Shown here: positions 16,929-22,792 of the stretch, piece by piece
Numbering within the stretch: the stretch's first letter is position 1
Layout of the letters: the number at the start of each line of letters is the position of its first letter
Origin: an uncultured Bacteroidaceae bacterium
GTDB lineage: Bacteria > Bacteroidota > Bacteroidia > Bacteroidales > Bacteroidaceae
Length of the DNA stretch: 25,504 bases
Assembly (NCBI GenBank): GCA_904501775.1
Contig: CAJGCJ010000017.1
Span: 1-25,504 of the forward strand
Direction: 5' to 3'
Program-made: the position numbers and the translations under genes
Notes under the pieces: generated by a model
What the model saw: the letters and a program-made list of their open reading frames with translations, nothing else
Database searches by the model: none
Told to the model about the DNA's origin: nothing

Positions 16929-18392
16929 TCACATGTTGCCGATAGGCTTTACAAGCTCGAGCCTGTGCGACACAGTGGAAGGAGCATCCTCTTCGTAATG
17001 CGAAACGAATATGATGGTTTTTCCTTTACGCTTTGAAAAGGCCTCTATTATACCTTTTACCATCGCTCGCCGCCCACTATCCAAGCCATGCATCGGTTCA
17101 TCGAGGATGAGCAGCGAAGGGTCTTTCACAAACGCGCGCGCCAGAAGAGCAAGACGTTGCTCTCCACTCGATACACGCAGGAATGATTTTTCGGCAATAT
17201 GTGATATTCCAAAAAGTTCCATCCACACAGAGCAAGCCTTCACCTGCTCTTCAGAAGGACGCCTGTAAAGCCCTATAGTGTCAAAAAGCCCCGATGCAAC
17301 AATATCTTTGACCGGAATATTGCGCAGATAGGAGCGGTGCATCTCGGGGCTGACATAGCCTATGCGTCTCTTAATATCCCAGATACTCTCGCCCGTACCT
17401 CTCTTGCGTCCGAAGAGAGTAATATCGCAGGCATAGGATTGCAGATTATCGGCACAGACAAGGCTGAGCAGGGTCGATTTACCCGAGCCGTTGGCACCTT
17501 TCAGCAGCCACACATCGCCACTGTTGACGCGCCATGTGATATCGTTCAGAATAGTACATGCGCCATACTTCACCGTAACATTATTAAAAGAGAGCACTTC
17601 ATCAGCCACATCATAGGCATCAACAGCAGGCAAAGAGAGCACCTTCTGCTGTAGCGCATCATTCTCATCGACAGCAGCACCTGCCGAACATCCCATATAC
17701 TCCTCCCTTGTCATCTTTATACCAACAGCCATATCTTTTACCAAGAAGATAGAATCGACCACCTCGGGGATATCCTTAGTAGAGGGAAGCAACAGAAATA
17801 TCTGCAAAGAGCCGTTCGAGACAATCTTCTTGAGCAAATCGGAGAGCAGCTGACGCGAGGGCGCGTCCAGTCCTATAAAAGGATTATCGAGAACAAGAAG
17901 ACGAGGATAATGCAACAGAGCCTTCACTATCTGCAATTTACGCAACTCGCCACTGCTCAACGCGACCACAAGTTCATCGAGCCGGCTATCGAGGCCAAAA
18001 AGCGCAAGCAGCTCATTCGCGGTCCCACTGCCACCATCCGACAGCTCAAGCACATCGCGCACAGAAGGGATGCCCTCCTGCTCATGGACATTCCAGCGCA
18101 GCTGATAACAATAATCAGCTTCGGACGAGCCGTAGATATCACGGAACGAGATATATTGCACATTCTTATATACCACATTATCGGACTGCGAAACGCTGAA
18201 ACCATACTCTACCGAGCCGCTGCGCAAGGGATATCGCCCAAGCAGAGTATCTACGAGCAGACTCTTTCCCGAACCATTCTCACCCACAAAAGCGACATTC
18301 TCGCCCACTGCAACAGAGAGGTTCAGAGGCTCTTTGAAACAGACATCGGCATTACGGGCAACGCCATCACACATTCTTACAATATACTGCAT
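16929..18392 (-). CDS. Tandem ABC ATPase, ModF/PhrA-like
   Basis: A 487-residue cytoplasmic protein with two fused ABC domains and no membrane segment, resembling ModF (annotated as a molybdate-transport-associated ATPase). ABC1: Walker A GENGSGKS (37-44), signature LSSGE (145-149), Walker B LLVLDN with Asn170 in place of the catalytic Glu, and Pro203 where the switch His should be. ABC2: Walker A GANGSGKST (299-307), signature VSSGE, Walker B LLILDE with Glu432, and His465. So ABC2 looks catalytic and ABC1 degenerate. The start at 18392 is fixed by a perfect promoter ending at 18417; an open frame to 18620 lies upstream of it and is not part of the gene. No modABC genes are in the window, so a molybdate link is unsupported here. 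Confidence 0.85.
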   Translation of the reverse strand: MQYIVRMCDGVARNADVCFKEPLNLSVAVGENVAFVGENGSGKSLLVDTLLGRYPLRSGSVEYGFSVSQSDNVVYKNVQYISFRDIYGSSEADYCYQLRWNVHEQEGIPSVRDVLELSDGGSGTANELLALFGLDSRLDELVVALSSGELRKLQIVKALLHYPRLLVLDNPFIGLDAPSRQLLSDLLKKIVSNGSLQIFLLLPSTKDIPEVVDSIFLVKDMAVGIKMTREEYMGCSAGAAVDENDALQQKVLSLPAVDAYDVADEVLSFNNVTVKYGACTILNDITWRVNSGDVWLLKGANGSGKSTLLSLVCADNLQSYACDITLFGRKRGTGESIWDIKRRIGYVSPEMHRSYLRNIPVKDIVASGLFDTIGLYRRPSEEQVKACSVWMELFGISHIAEKSFLRVSSGEQRLALLARAFVKDPSLLILDEPMHGLDSGRRAMVKGIIEAFSKRKGKTIIFVSHYEEDAPSTVSHRLELVKPIGNM

Positions 18393-18416
18393 ATAATCAC
18401 TTAATCGGAACAGGCA

Positions 18417-18448
18417 CAAAGTTATAAAAAATACATATTTCAGGCAAA
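18417..18448 (-). promoter_or_regulatory. Promoter of the tandem-ABC gene
   Basis: Minus-strand TTTG (18448-18445), a 20-base spacer and TAACTTTG (18424-18417): an exact match to the Bacteroides consensus. The predicted leader is only about 18 bases, which supports the start codon at 18392. Confidence 0.85.
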
Positions 18449-18453
18449 TATGT
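18433..18453. promoter_or_regulatory. Dyad overlapping the -33 box of the tandem-ABC promoter
   Basis: ACATATTT (18433-18440), spacer CAGGC, AAATATGT (18446-18453): a perfect 8-bp inverted repeat covering the -33 TTTG. Position fits a repressor site; the binding protein is unknown. Confidence 0.45.
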
Positions 18454-18483
18454 GTATCGGCATACACTTTTTCAGACATTTTC

Positions 18484-18514
18484 ATTGATTTTTGATTTTT
18501 TTTACCCAAATTTG
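18484..18514 (+). promoter_or_regulatory. Candidate promoter of the DUF3276/PUR gene
   Basis: ATTG (18484-18487), 19 bases, then CAAATTTG (18507-18514), each one mismatch from consensus. The -7 box is part of a CCAAATTTGG palindrome. Leader would be about 30 bases. Confidence 0.35.
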
Positions 18515-18549
18515 GAAAATTATTCACAAACACAGATAAAGAAACAAGT

Positions 18550-18909
18550 ATGGAAGAGTACAAGAAGTACAACGAGAGCGAGAAGGAGATAGTTTTTTCC
18601 CAGTCGATCAAAGCAGGCAAGAGAATCTACTACATCGACGTCAAGAAGAACAGAAAAGAGGAAATGTACCTTTCAATTACCGAAAGCAAGAAGATTGTAA
18701 ACGGAGAGGGTGAAGAGGCTTTAGTATCATTCGAGAAGCACAAGATATTCCTTTATCGCGAGGATTTTGAAAAATTCGCAACAAGCCTCAATAAGGCTAT
18801 TGACTTTGTAGTTGAACAGCAAGGAGAGTACCAGCCCCGCAACAGCGAACACATGGCCGAGAAAACCAACAAAAGCGACAATGACCTTAAAATAGATATC
18901 GATTTTTAA
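18550..18909 (+). CDS. PUR-alpha-like DNA/RNA-binding protein (DUF3276)
   Basis: A 119-residue small cytoplasmic protein of the bacterial PUR family (DUF3276). The PUR repeat fills residues 11-90: EIVFSQSIKAGKRIYYIDVKKN forms the first beta sheet, the YLSITESKKI and HKIFLYREDFEKF segments complete it, and a helix (KFATSLNKAIDFV) closes it. A charged flexible tail ends with acidic/hydrophobic DLKIDIDF. Characterised bacterial relatives (for example BpuR of Borrelia) bind single-stranded nucleic acid and repress translation or transcription. It is divergent from the tandem-ABC gene and followed by rplY, which has its own promoter. Specific target unknown. Confidence 0.88.
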   Translation: MEEYKKYNESEKEIVFSQSIKAGKRIYYIDVKKNRKEEMYLSITESKKIVNGEGEEALVSFEKHKIFLYREDFEKFATSLNKAIDFVVEQQGEYQPRNSEHMAEKTNKSDNDLKIDIDF

Positions 18910-18973
18910 GAGCATAGCGGCTTTTAAAGAGAGCATTTCAACTGATATTATAAAAACAGATTAAATAATCGGT

Positions 18974-18985
18974 TGCAAATTTGCA
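18974..18985. promoter_or_regulatory. 12-bp palindrome overlapping the rplY -33 element
   Basis: TGCAAATTTGCA is a perfect palindrome whose second half contains the -33 TTTG (18980-18983). It could be an operator or a by-product of the TTTG core. Confidence 0.4.
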
Positions 18986-19011
18986 TATTACCGTATTAAA
19001 GCGTACCTTTG
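18980..19011 (+). promoter_or_regulatory. rplY-pth-hslR promoter
   Basis: TTTG (18980-18983), a 20-base spacer, TACCTTTG (19004-19011): an exact consensus match. Predicted start of transcription near 19018 and a leader of about 75 bases before the rplY ATG. Confidence 0.88.
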
Positions 19012-19023
19012 TGCCCGCTTTAA
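18996..19023. promoter_or_regulatory. Dyad enclosing the rplY -7 element
   Basis: TTAAAGCG (18996-19003) and CGCTTTAA (19016-19023) are perfect 8-bp inverted arms around a 12-base spacer that begins with the -7 box TACCTTTG. Only the right arm would be transcribed, so this is more likely a DNA-level site than an RNA hairpin. Confidence 0.5.
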
Positions 19024-19095
19024 AGACATCGTGTGATGGCGAATTAAGCAAAAGAGAACAAAACTTAATTTAGAGTAACACAAAATTTTACAAAA

Positions 19096-19692
19096 ATGAA
19101 ATCATTGAGCATCAGCGGTTCTTCAAGAACCGAGGTTGGCAAGAAGTCAACCAACGCACTCCGTCACCAAGGTTTGGTACCTTGCTGTATCTATGGCGAG
19201 GCTAAGGACGAGAATGGCAACCCCGTAAGCAAAGCTTTCAGCGTAACAGTAGAGAGCCTTCGCAAACTCGTTTATTCACCCGACATCCATGTTGTTGATC
19301 TTACAATCGACGGCGTTACAGTTAAGGCTGTCATGAAAGATATCCAGTTCCACCCCGTAAAGGACAACATCCTTCACGTAGACTTCTACGAGGTAACAGA
19401 GACCAAGCCCATCGTTATGGCAGTTCCCGTTAAGCTCGAAGGTCTTGCAGAGGGTGTACGCGCCGGTGGTAAGCTCGTTCAGTTGCAGCGTACTCTCAAG
19501 GTTAAGGCAGCTTACAGCCTCATCCCCGAGAAGCTTTTCATCAACGTATCATCACTTGGCTTGGGTAAGTCAATCAAGGTTGGCGACCTCTCATTCGAGA
19601 ACCTCGAGCTCGTTACTGTAAAAGAGGCTCTTGTATGCGCAGTTAAGACAACACGTGCTTCACAGGCAGCAGCTGCAGCAGCTAAGAAATAA
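19096..19692 (+). CDS. rplY: 50S ribosomal protein L25/general stress protein Ctc
   Basis: A 198-residue protein of the long L25 (TL5/Ctc) type, which binds 5S rRNA in the large subunit. The N-terminal L25 domain (about 1-92) includes SSRTEVGKKSTNALRHQGLVPCCIYG and the DIQFHPVKDNILHVDFYEV motif; the C-terminal TL5 beta domain (about 93-185) follows, and the protein ends with an Ala-rich basic tail (AAAAAKK). It leads the rplY-pth-hslR-like operon; pth starts 13 bases after the stop. Codon choice is visibly biased to a small set, as expected for a highly expressed gene. Confidence 0.97.
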   Translation: MKSLSISGSSRTEVGKKSTNALRHQGLVPCCIYGEAKDENGNPVSKAFSVTVESLRKLVYSPDIHVVDLTIDGVTVKAVMKDIQFHPVKDNILHVDFYEVTETKPIVMAVPVKLEGLAEGVRAGGKLVQLQRTLKVKAAYSLIPEKLFINVSSLGLGKSIKVGDLSFENLELVTVKEALVCAVKTTRASQAAAAAAKK

Positions 19693-19705
19693 TTAGAATC
19701 GTAAG

Positions 19706-20293
19706 ATGAAATATTTGATTGTCGGTTTGGGTAACATCGGCAGTGAATACGAGGGAACCCGCCACAATATAGGATTTACAGTATTGGATGCTTTTGCAAA
19801 AGCATCCAATACTGTTTTTGCAGACAAGCGTTACGGCTTTGTAGCCGAGACATCATGCCGCGGACGAAAACTCATTCTGCTAAAGCCATCGACATACATG
19901 AACCTGAGCGGCAATGCAGTACGCTACTGGATGCAGCAGGAGAAAGTGCCCTTGGAGAATGTACTTGTAATTGTCGACGACCTTGCACTGCCTGTAGGAG
20001 CATTACGCCTTAAAGGACAAGGTAGCGACGGCGGCCACAACGGACTGAAGCACATTGCTGCAACATTGGGAACAACCAATTATGCACGCCTGCGCTTTGG
20101 AATAGGCAATGATTTCGGAAAAGGGCATCAGGTTGACTTTGTTCTTGGCAGTTTTGACAGCGAAGAACAGGCTATAGTAGAAAAACAGGCCGAGACCGTT
20201 GGCGAAATAATAAAGAGTTTCTGCTTCGCAGGTCTTGCACGCACAATGAACCAATTCAACAAGAAAGGCACAGGAGCAAACAACAAGGAATGA
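19706..20293 (+). CDS. pth: Peptidyl-tRNA hydrolase
   Basis: A 195-residue cytosolic esterase that frees tRNA from prematurely released peptidyl-tRNA. The N-terminal VGLGNIGSEYEGTRHNIGF holds the catalytic His (TRHN, residue 20), followed by the conserved STYMNLSGNAV motif with the substrate-binding Asn, the DDLALPVG loop containing the catalytic Asp, and GGHNGLKHI. The rplY-pth pairing is widely conserved. The stop overlaps the next start as ATGA (20290-20293), so translation is coupled. Codons 25-37 contain a 38-bp perfect palindrome (19778-19815), discussed in the findings. Confidence 0.98.
   Translation: MKYLIVGLGNIGSEYEGTRHNIGFTVLDAFAKASNTVFADKRYGFVAETSCRGRKLILLKPSTYMNLSGNAVRYWMQQEKVPLENVLVIVDDLALPVGALRLKGQGSDGGHNGLKHIAATLGTTNYARLRFGIGNDFGKGHQVDFVLGSFDSEEQAIVEKQAETVGEIIKSFCFAGLARTMNQFNKKGTGANNKE
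19778..19815. repeat. 38-bp perfect palindrome inside pth
   Basis: From 19778 to 19815 the sequence equals its own reverse complement with no loop; the left half is ACAGTATTGGATGCTTTTG. It starts in frame at codon 25. It can form a cruciform in DNA or a long hairpin in the pth mRNA. Confidence 0.97.
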
Positions 20294-20709
20294 GCGAACA
20301 GGCAAGAATAGACAAATGGCTATGGGCTGTACGCATATACAAGACACGCAGTATAGCAGCAGAAGCATGCAAGAAGGGCCACATCTCAATTGGCGAGAGA
20401 AGTGTAAAGCCTGCACACATGGTGCGTGTAGGCGACATTGTAAATGTGAAGAAAAGCCCCATTACCTACTCGTTCCGCGTTCTTAAGGCTGCCGAAAACC
20501 GTGTAGGTGCGAAACTTGTTCCCGAACTGATGGAAAACATCACACCTCAGGAGCAGTACGAGATTCTTGAGATGAGCAAGATAAGTGGCTTTGTCGACCG
20601 TATGCGAGGTACAGGACGACCCACCAAGAAGGAGCGTCGCGAAATAGACACCTTCATAGAAAGCGGATACGACAACGACTTTGAGGAGTTTGATTTCGAC
20701 GAACTATAA
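20290..20709 (+). CDS. hslR: S4-domain RNA-binding protein, Hsp15-like
   Basis: A 139-residue cytoplasmic protein with an N-terminal S4 RNA-binding domain (RIDKWLWAVRIYKTRSIAAEACKKGHI, residues 6-32, continuing through VRVGDIVNV) and a basic C-terminal extension (TGRPTKKERREID) that ends in a strongly acidic tail. This arrangement matches Hsp15, which binds free 50S subunits carrying nascent chain and tRNA and helps recycle stalled ribosomes. Coupling to pth by ATGA overlap fits this, since both act on stalled peptidyl-tRNA. Assignment to the family is good; ribosome-rescue function in this phylum is an inference. Confidence 0.9.
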   Translation: MSEQARIDKWLWAVRIYKTRSIAAEACKKGHISIGERSVKPAHMVRVGDIVNVKKSPITYSFRVLKAAENRVGAKLVPELMENITPQEQYEILEMSKISGFVDRMRGTGRPTKKERREIDTFIESGYDNDFEEFDFDEL

Positions 20710-20744
20710 TGTGGGCAGCCCAATCACTTTTGGGTTGCCCACAT
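20709..20744 (+). terminator. Terminator of the rplY-pth-hslR operon
   Basis: ATGTGGGCAGCCCAA (20709-20723), loop TCACTT, TTGGGTTGCCCACAT (20730-20744): a 15-bp stem with one G-U pair, starting at the last base of the hslR stop codon. The following T-run is weak (ATTGTTTGG). Confidence 0.7.
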
Positions 20745-20762
20745 ATTGTTTGGAGGTTGAAT

Positions 20763-20777
20763 AAAAAGAGCCTTTTT
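20763..20777 (-). terminator. Weak terminator candidate for the M56 sensor gene
   Basis: On the minus strand AAAAAG, loop GCT, CTTTTT forms a 6-bp A/T-rich hairpin 15 bases after the stop codon at 20792. Short, so only suggestive. Confidence 0.35.
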
Positions 20778-20791
20778 AGATCCTCATAGGA

Positions 20792-22171
20792 TTATTTGTT
20801 TAACTTAAACACTACAGGCAACGCAAAATTCACCTGAACATTGTTTCCATCTTTGTCGACAGCAGGAATAAAAGCAGGCATTCCGCTAACGACACGCAGA
20901 GCTTCGTCGTCGAGCAGTTTATTACCTGAAGATTTCATAACCGCGGCATCTTTCACCAATCCCTCTTTTGTGATAATAAAATTAATAAGAACTCGGCCCT
21001 CTACCGATTCATCCACGCACTGCTGCGGATATTTTGTATTCTGAGCAATGTAACTCATCATAGCATTAGGACCGCCCTTAAACTGCGCGTTTTTCTCGGG
21101 AACTGCGGTGGGAACAACAGCCTCGTTACTTTTTTCACTCTTAACCTCTGCAGAGAGAGATTCTGATTTTGCAGCAGACATTTCCACATCTGCAACATTT
21201 TCATTAACTTTGGCACTCGGTTCATCACTCTTAGGCGACGAGAATGTACATGCGGCCACAACCGCCAATGGAAGGATGTACAAAGCTTTTGTACAACTCC
21301 ACAAACTTGATTTTTCTTTACACATCATAGTGATACGTTTTTTAGTTAAACTGTGATTAAAGCTGTTGGCAATAGAATAGAGCCTTGCGCCAACGGCTTT
21401 TTTTATAATAAGCAACTGATACTGTTTATCGTCGACGCCGGCAGCCAACACCGCACTATCAGCTTCATATTCATGAATATCTTTAATCATACGTTTCGCA
21501 ACCCACACCATAGGGTTGAACCACTGTACTATTATGAGCAGGTCGATAAACAATATATCCCAAGAGTGTCTGTTTTTAACATGAGCATACTCATGGGTTA
21601 GAATCTCGTGTCCGCCATCTGCTATATCCTTCTCCGAAATCGAAATCCAGCCAAACCAGCTGAAAGGTTTATAATCGTCGGAATGTACTTTCAGTCGTGT
21701 AGAGAACGGGACATAAAGCAATGAGTTGTGCCGCTGCCCTTTCTGCAATATCAAAGTTACCTGAACATACATATATATAAGGCGCAACAACATAATAAAC
21801 GCCACAACAAAATAAAGAATAGCCACAGACTCCACTACCCCAAAAGCTGTTGATTCCACAAAAGAGGCCGTTTCATCGTTCACTACAGAAACACCACTCA
21901 TCGTATACTCTGCAAATGCAGAAAAATTGTTCGCATCGCCATATTCGTAACCGCCATTTACCAACATCTCTATTATCTGAGTAAAACGGGACATTGGCGA
22001 ATCAACCGCAAAGTTAACAGCCGGGAGAATCATCGACGTTGCAAGCACAAAAAGCAACAAGCATCTGTTAAAACGATGAAAAGTCTCGTAACACATCAAT
22101 AACATAAAGAGTGCCACGCTCACCGACAAAAACAGAGCCGATTTTATAAGATATATGAGAAGAATGTCCAT
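20792..22171 (-). CDS. BlaR1/MecR1-like M56 metallopeptidase with TonB C-terminal domain
   Basis: A 459-residue inner-membrane sensor-protease. I take ATG 22171 (MDILLIYLIK) rather than the GTG three codons upstream. Membrane segments lie near residues 3-25, 36-57, 113-140 and 292-310. The cytoplasmic M56 protease loop carries the zinc motif HEYAH (193-197) and a downstream HEYEAD (233-238) supplying the third ligand. After the last membrane segment comes a Ser/Glu/Lys-rich linker (about 311-360) and a TonB-type C-terminal domain (365-459; YPQQCVDESVEGRVLINF, LDDEALRVVSGMP). There is no penicillin-binding sensor domain. It lies 26 bases behind the BlaI-type repressor, the usual partner cleaved upon signalling. 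The inducing signal is unknown. Confidence 0.88.
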   Translation of the reverse strand: MDILLIYLIKSALFLSVSVALFMLLMCYETFHRFNRCLLLFVLATSMILPAVNFAVDSPMSRFTQIIEMLVNGGYEYGDANNFSAFAEYTMSGVSVVNDETASFVESTAFGVVESVAILYFVVAFIMLLRLIYMYVQVTLILQKGQRHNSLLYVPFSTRLKVHSDDYKPFSWFGWISISEKDIADGGHEILTHEYAHVKNRHSWDILFIDLLIIVQWFNPMVWVAKRMIKDIHEYEADSAVLAAGVDDKQYQLLIIKKAVGARLYSIANSFNHSLTKKRITMMCKEKSSLWSCTKALYILPLAVVAACTFSSPKSDEPSAKVNENVADVEMSAAKSESLSAEVKSEKSNEAVVPTAVPEKNAQFKGGPNAMMSYIAQNTKYPQQCVDESVEGRVLINFIITKEGLVKDAAVMKSSGNKLLDDEALRVVSGMPAFIPAVDKDGNNVQVNFALPVVFKLNK

Positions 22172-22197
22172 TATAAACACCTTGTATCGAATAAATA

Positions 22198-22554
22198 CTA
22201 TTTATTTTGCACTTTCTCAATAAGTTCTCTCAACTCGTCTAATGAGATTTGCTCTTCCTCGACCAACGAAGATACCGCATTCAGATAGGAGTTTTTAAAG
22301 TAACGTCCCACTACATTCCTGAGACTTCGCGTTCCGTACTCCTCTTTGGTAATTGCCGCATGATAGCAATATGTGGGGCCATAAGACTTATGAGCGACAA
22401 ATCCCTTCTCTTCGAGCCCGCGAACAATAGTCGAAACTGTATTGAAATGCGGCTTTGGTTCATCGAAAAATTGTAGCATCTCCTTAACGAATAACGGACC
22501 ATTAGCCCAAAATATATTCATTACCTCCTCTTCTCGTTTTGTAAGTGACTTCAT
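22198..22554 (-). CDS. BlaI/MecI/CopY-family transcriptional repressor
   Basis: A 118-residue winged-helix repressor. N-terminal KREEEVMNIFWANGPLFVKEML and HFNTVSTIVRGLEEKGFVAHK contain the recognition helix and wing; the C-terminal half (SYLNAVSSLVEEEQISLDELRELIEKVQ) forms the dimerisation helices where the partner protease normally cleaves. It is co-directional with and directly upstream of the M56 protease gene. Two copies of AACTA-N7-TAGTT sit at its promoter (22599-22644), which suggests autorepression. Target genes beyond this operon are unknown; similarity to beta-lactamase regulators does not by itself imply antibiotic resistance. Confidence 0.93.
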   Translation of the reverse strand: MKSLTKREEEVMNIFWANGPLFVKEMLQFFDEPKPHFNTVSTIVRGLEEKGFVAHKSYGPTYCYHAAITKEEYGTRSLRNVVGRYFKNSYLNAVSSLVEEEQISLDELRELIEKVQNK

Positions 22555-22598
22555 AATTATTCAGATATGTTATGTAAAAACAAAAAGAATAGTTGTTC

Positions 22599-22615
22599 AA
22601 CTATTTTTATTAGTT
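22599..22615. promoter_or_regulatory. Operator candidate 1 for the BlaI-type repressor
   Basis: AACTATTTTTATTAGTT: 5-bp inverted arms, 7-base A/T spacer, at the predicted transcription start. Another TAGTT at 22590-22594 makes an adjoining TAGTT-N4-AACTA dyad. Confidence 0.6.
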
Positions 22616-22621
22616 ACATCG

Positions 22622-22653
22622 CAAATAAACTATATTTTTTAGTTATACGCAAA
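22622..22653 (-). promoter_or_regulatory. Promoter of the BlaI/M56 operon
   Basis: Minus-strand TTTG (22653-22650), a 20-base spacer, TTTATTTG (22629-22622), one mismatch from TAnnTTTG. Operator copy 2 fills the spacer and copy 1 covers the expected start near 22616. Leader about 60 bases. Confidence 0.6.
22628..22644. promoter_or_regulatory. Operator candidate 2 for the BlaI-type repressor
   Basis: AACTATATTTTTTAGTT: the same AACTA-N7-TAGTT architecture as copy 1, with centres 29 bp apart, placed between the -33 and -7 elements. Confidence 0.6.
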
Positions 22654-22722
22654 TTTTTACTAGATAATTTTTTATTTGGTTGATAAACAACAAAAAATTC
22701 ACTCACTAAAAGTATTATCACA

Positions 22723-22765
22723 AAAGATTAGCAGGTCAAACGATATGTTTGACCTGCTAATCTTT
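22723..22765 (-). terminator. pyrG terminator hairpin
   Basis: AAAGATTAGCAGGTCAAAC (22723-22741), loop GATAT, and the exact complement (22747-22765): a 19-bp perfect stem 27 bases after the pyrG stop. On the minus strand it ends CTTT then TGTG, a short T-run. Confidence 0.75.
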
Positions 22766-22792
22766 ACATATTTGCGCTACGCGCTATTAAAA

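Noticed and set aside
18393..18620. 76-residue upstream extension of the tandem-ABC protein with a hydrophobic stretch that could pass as a membrane anchor
   Set aside because: It lies upstream of a consensus promoter (18417-18448) and overlaps the start of the divergent PUR-like gene; the ABC domain begins naturally at 18392.
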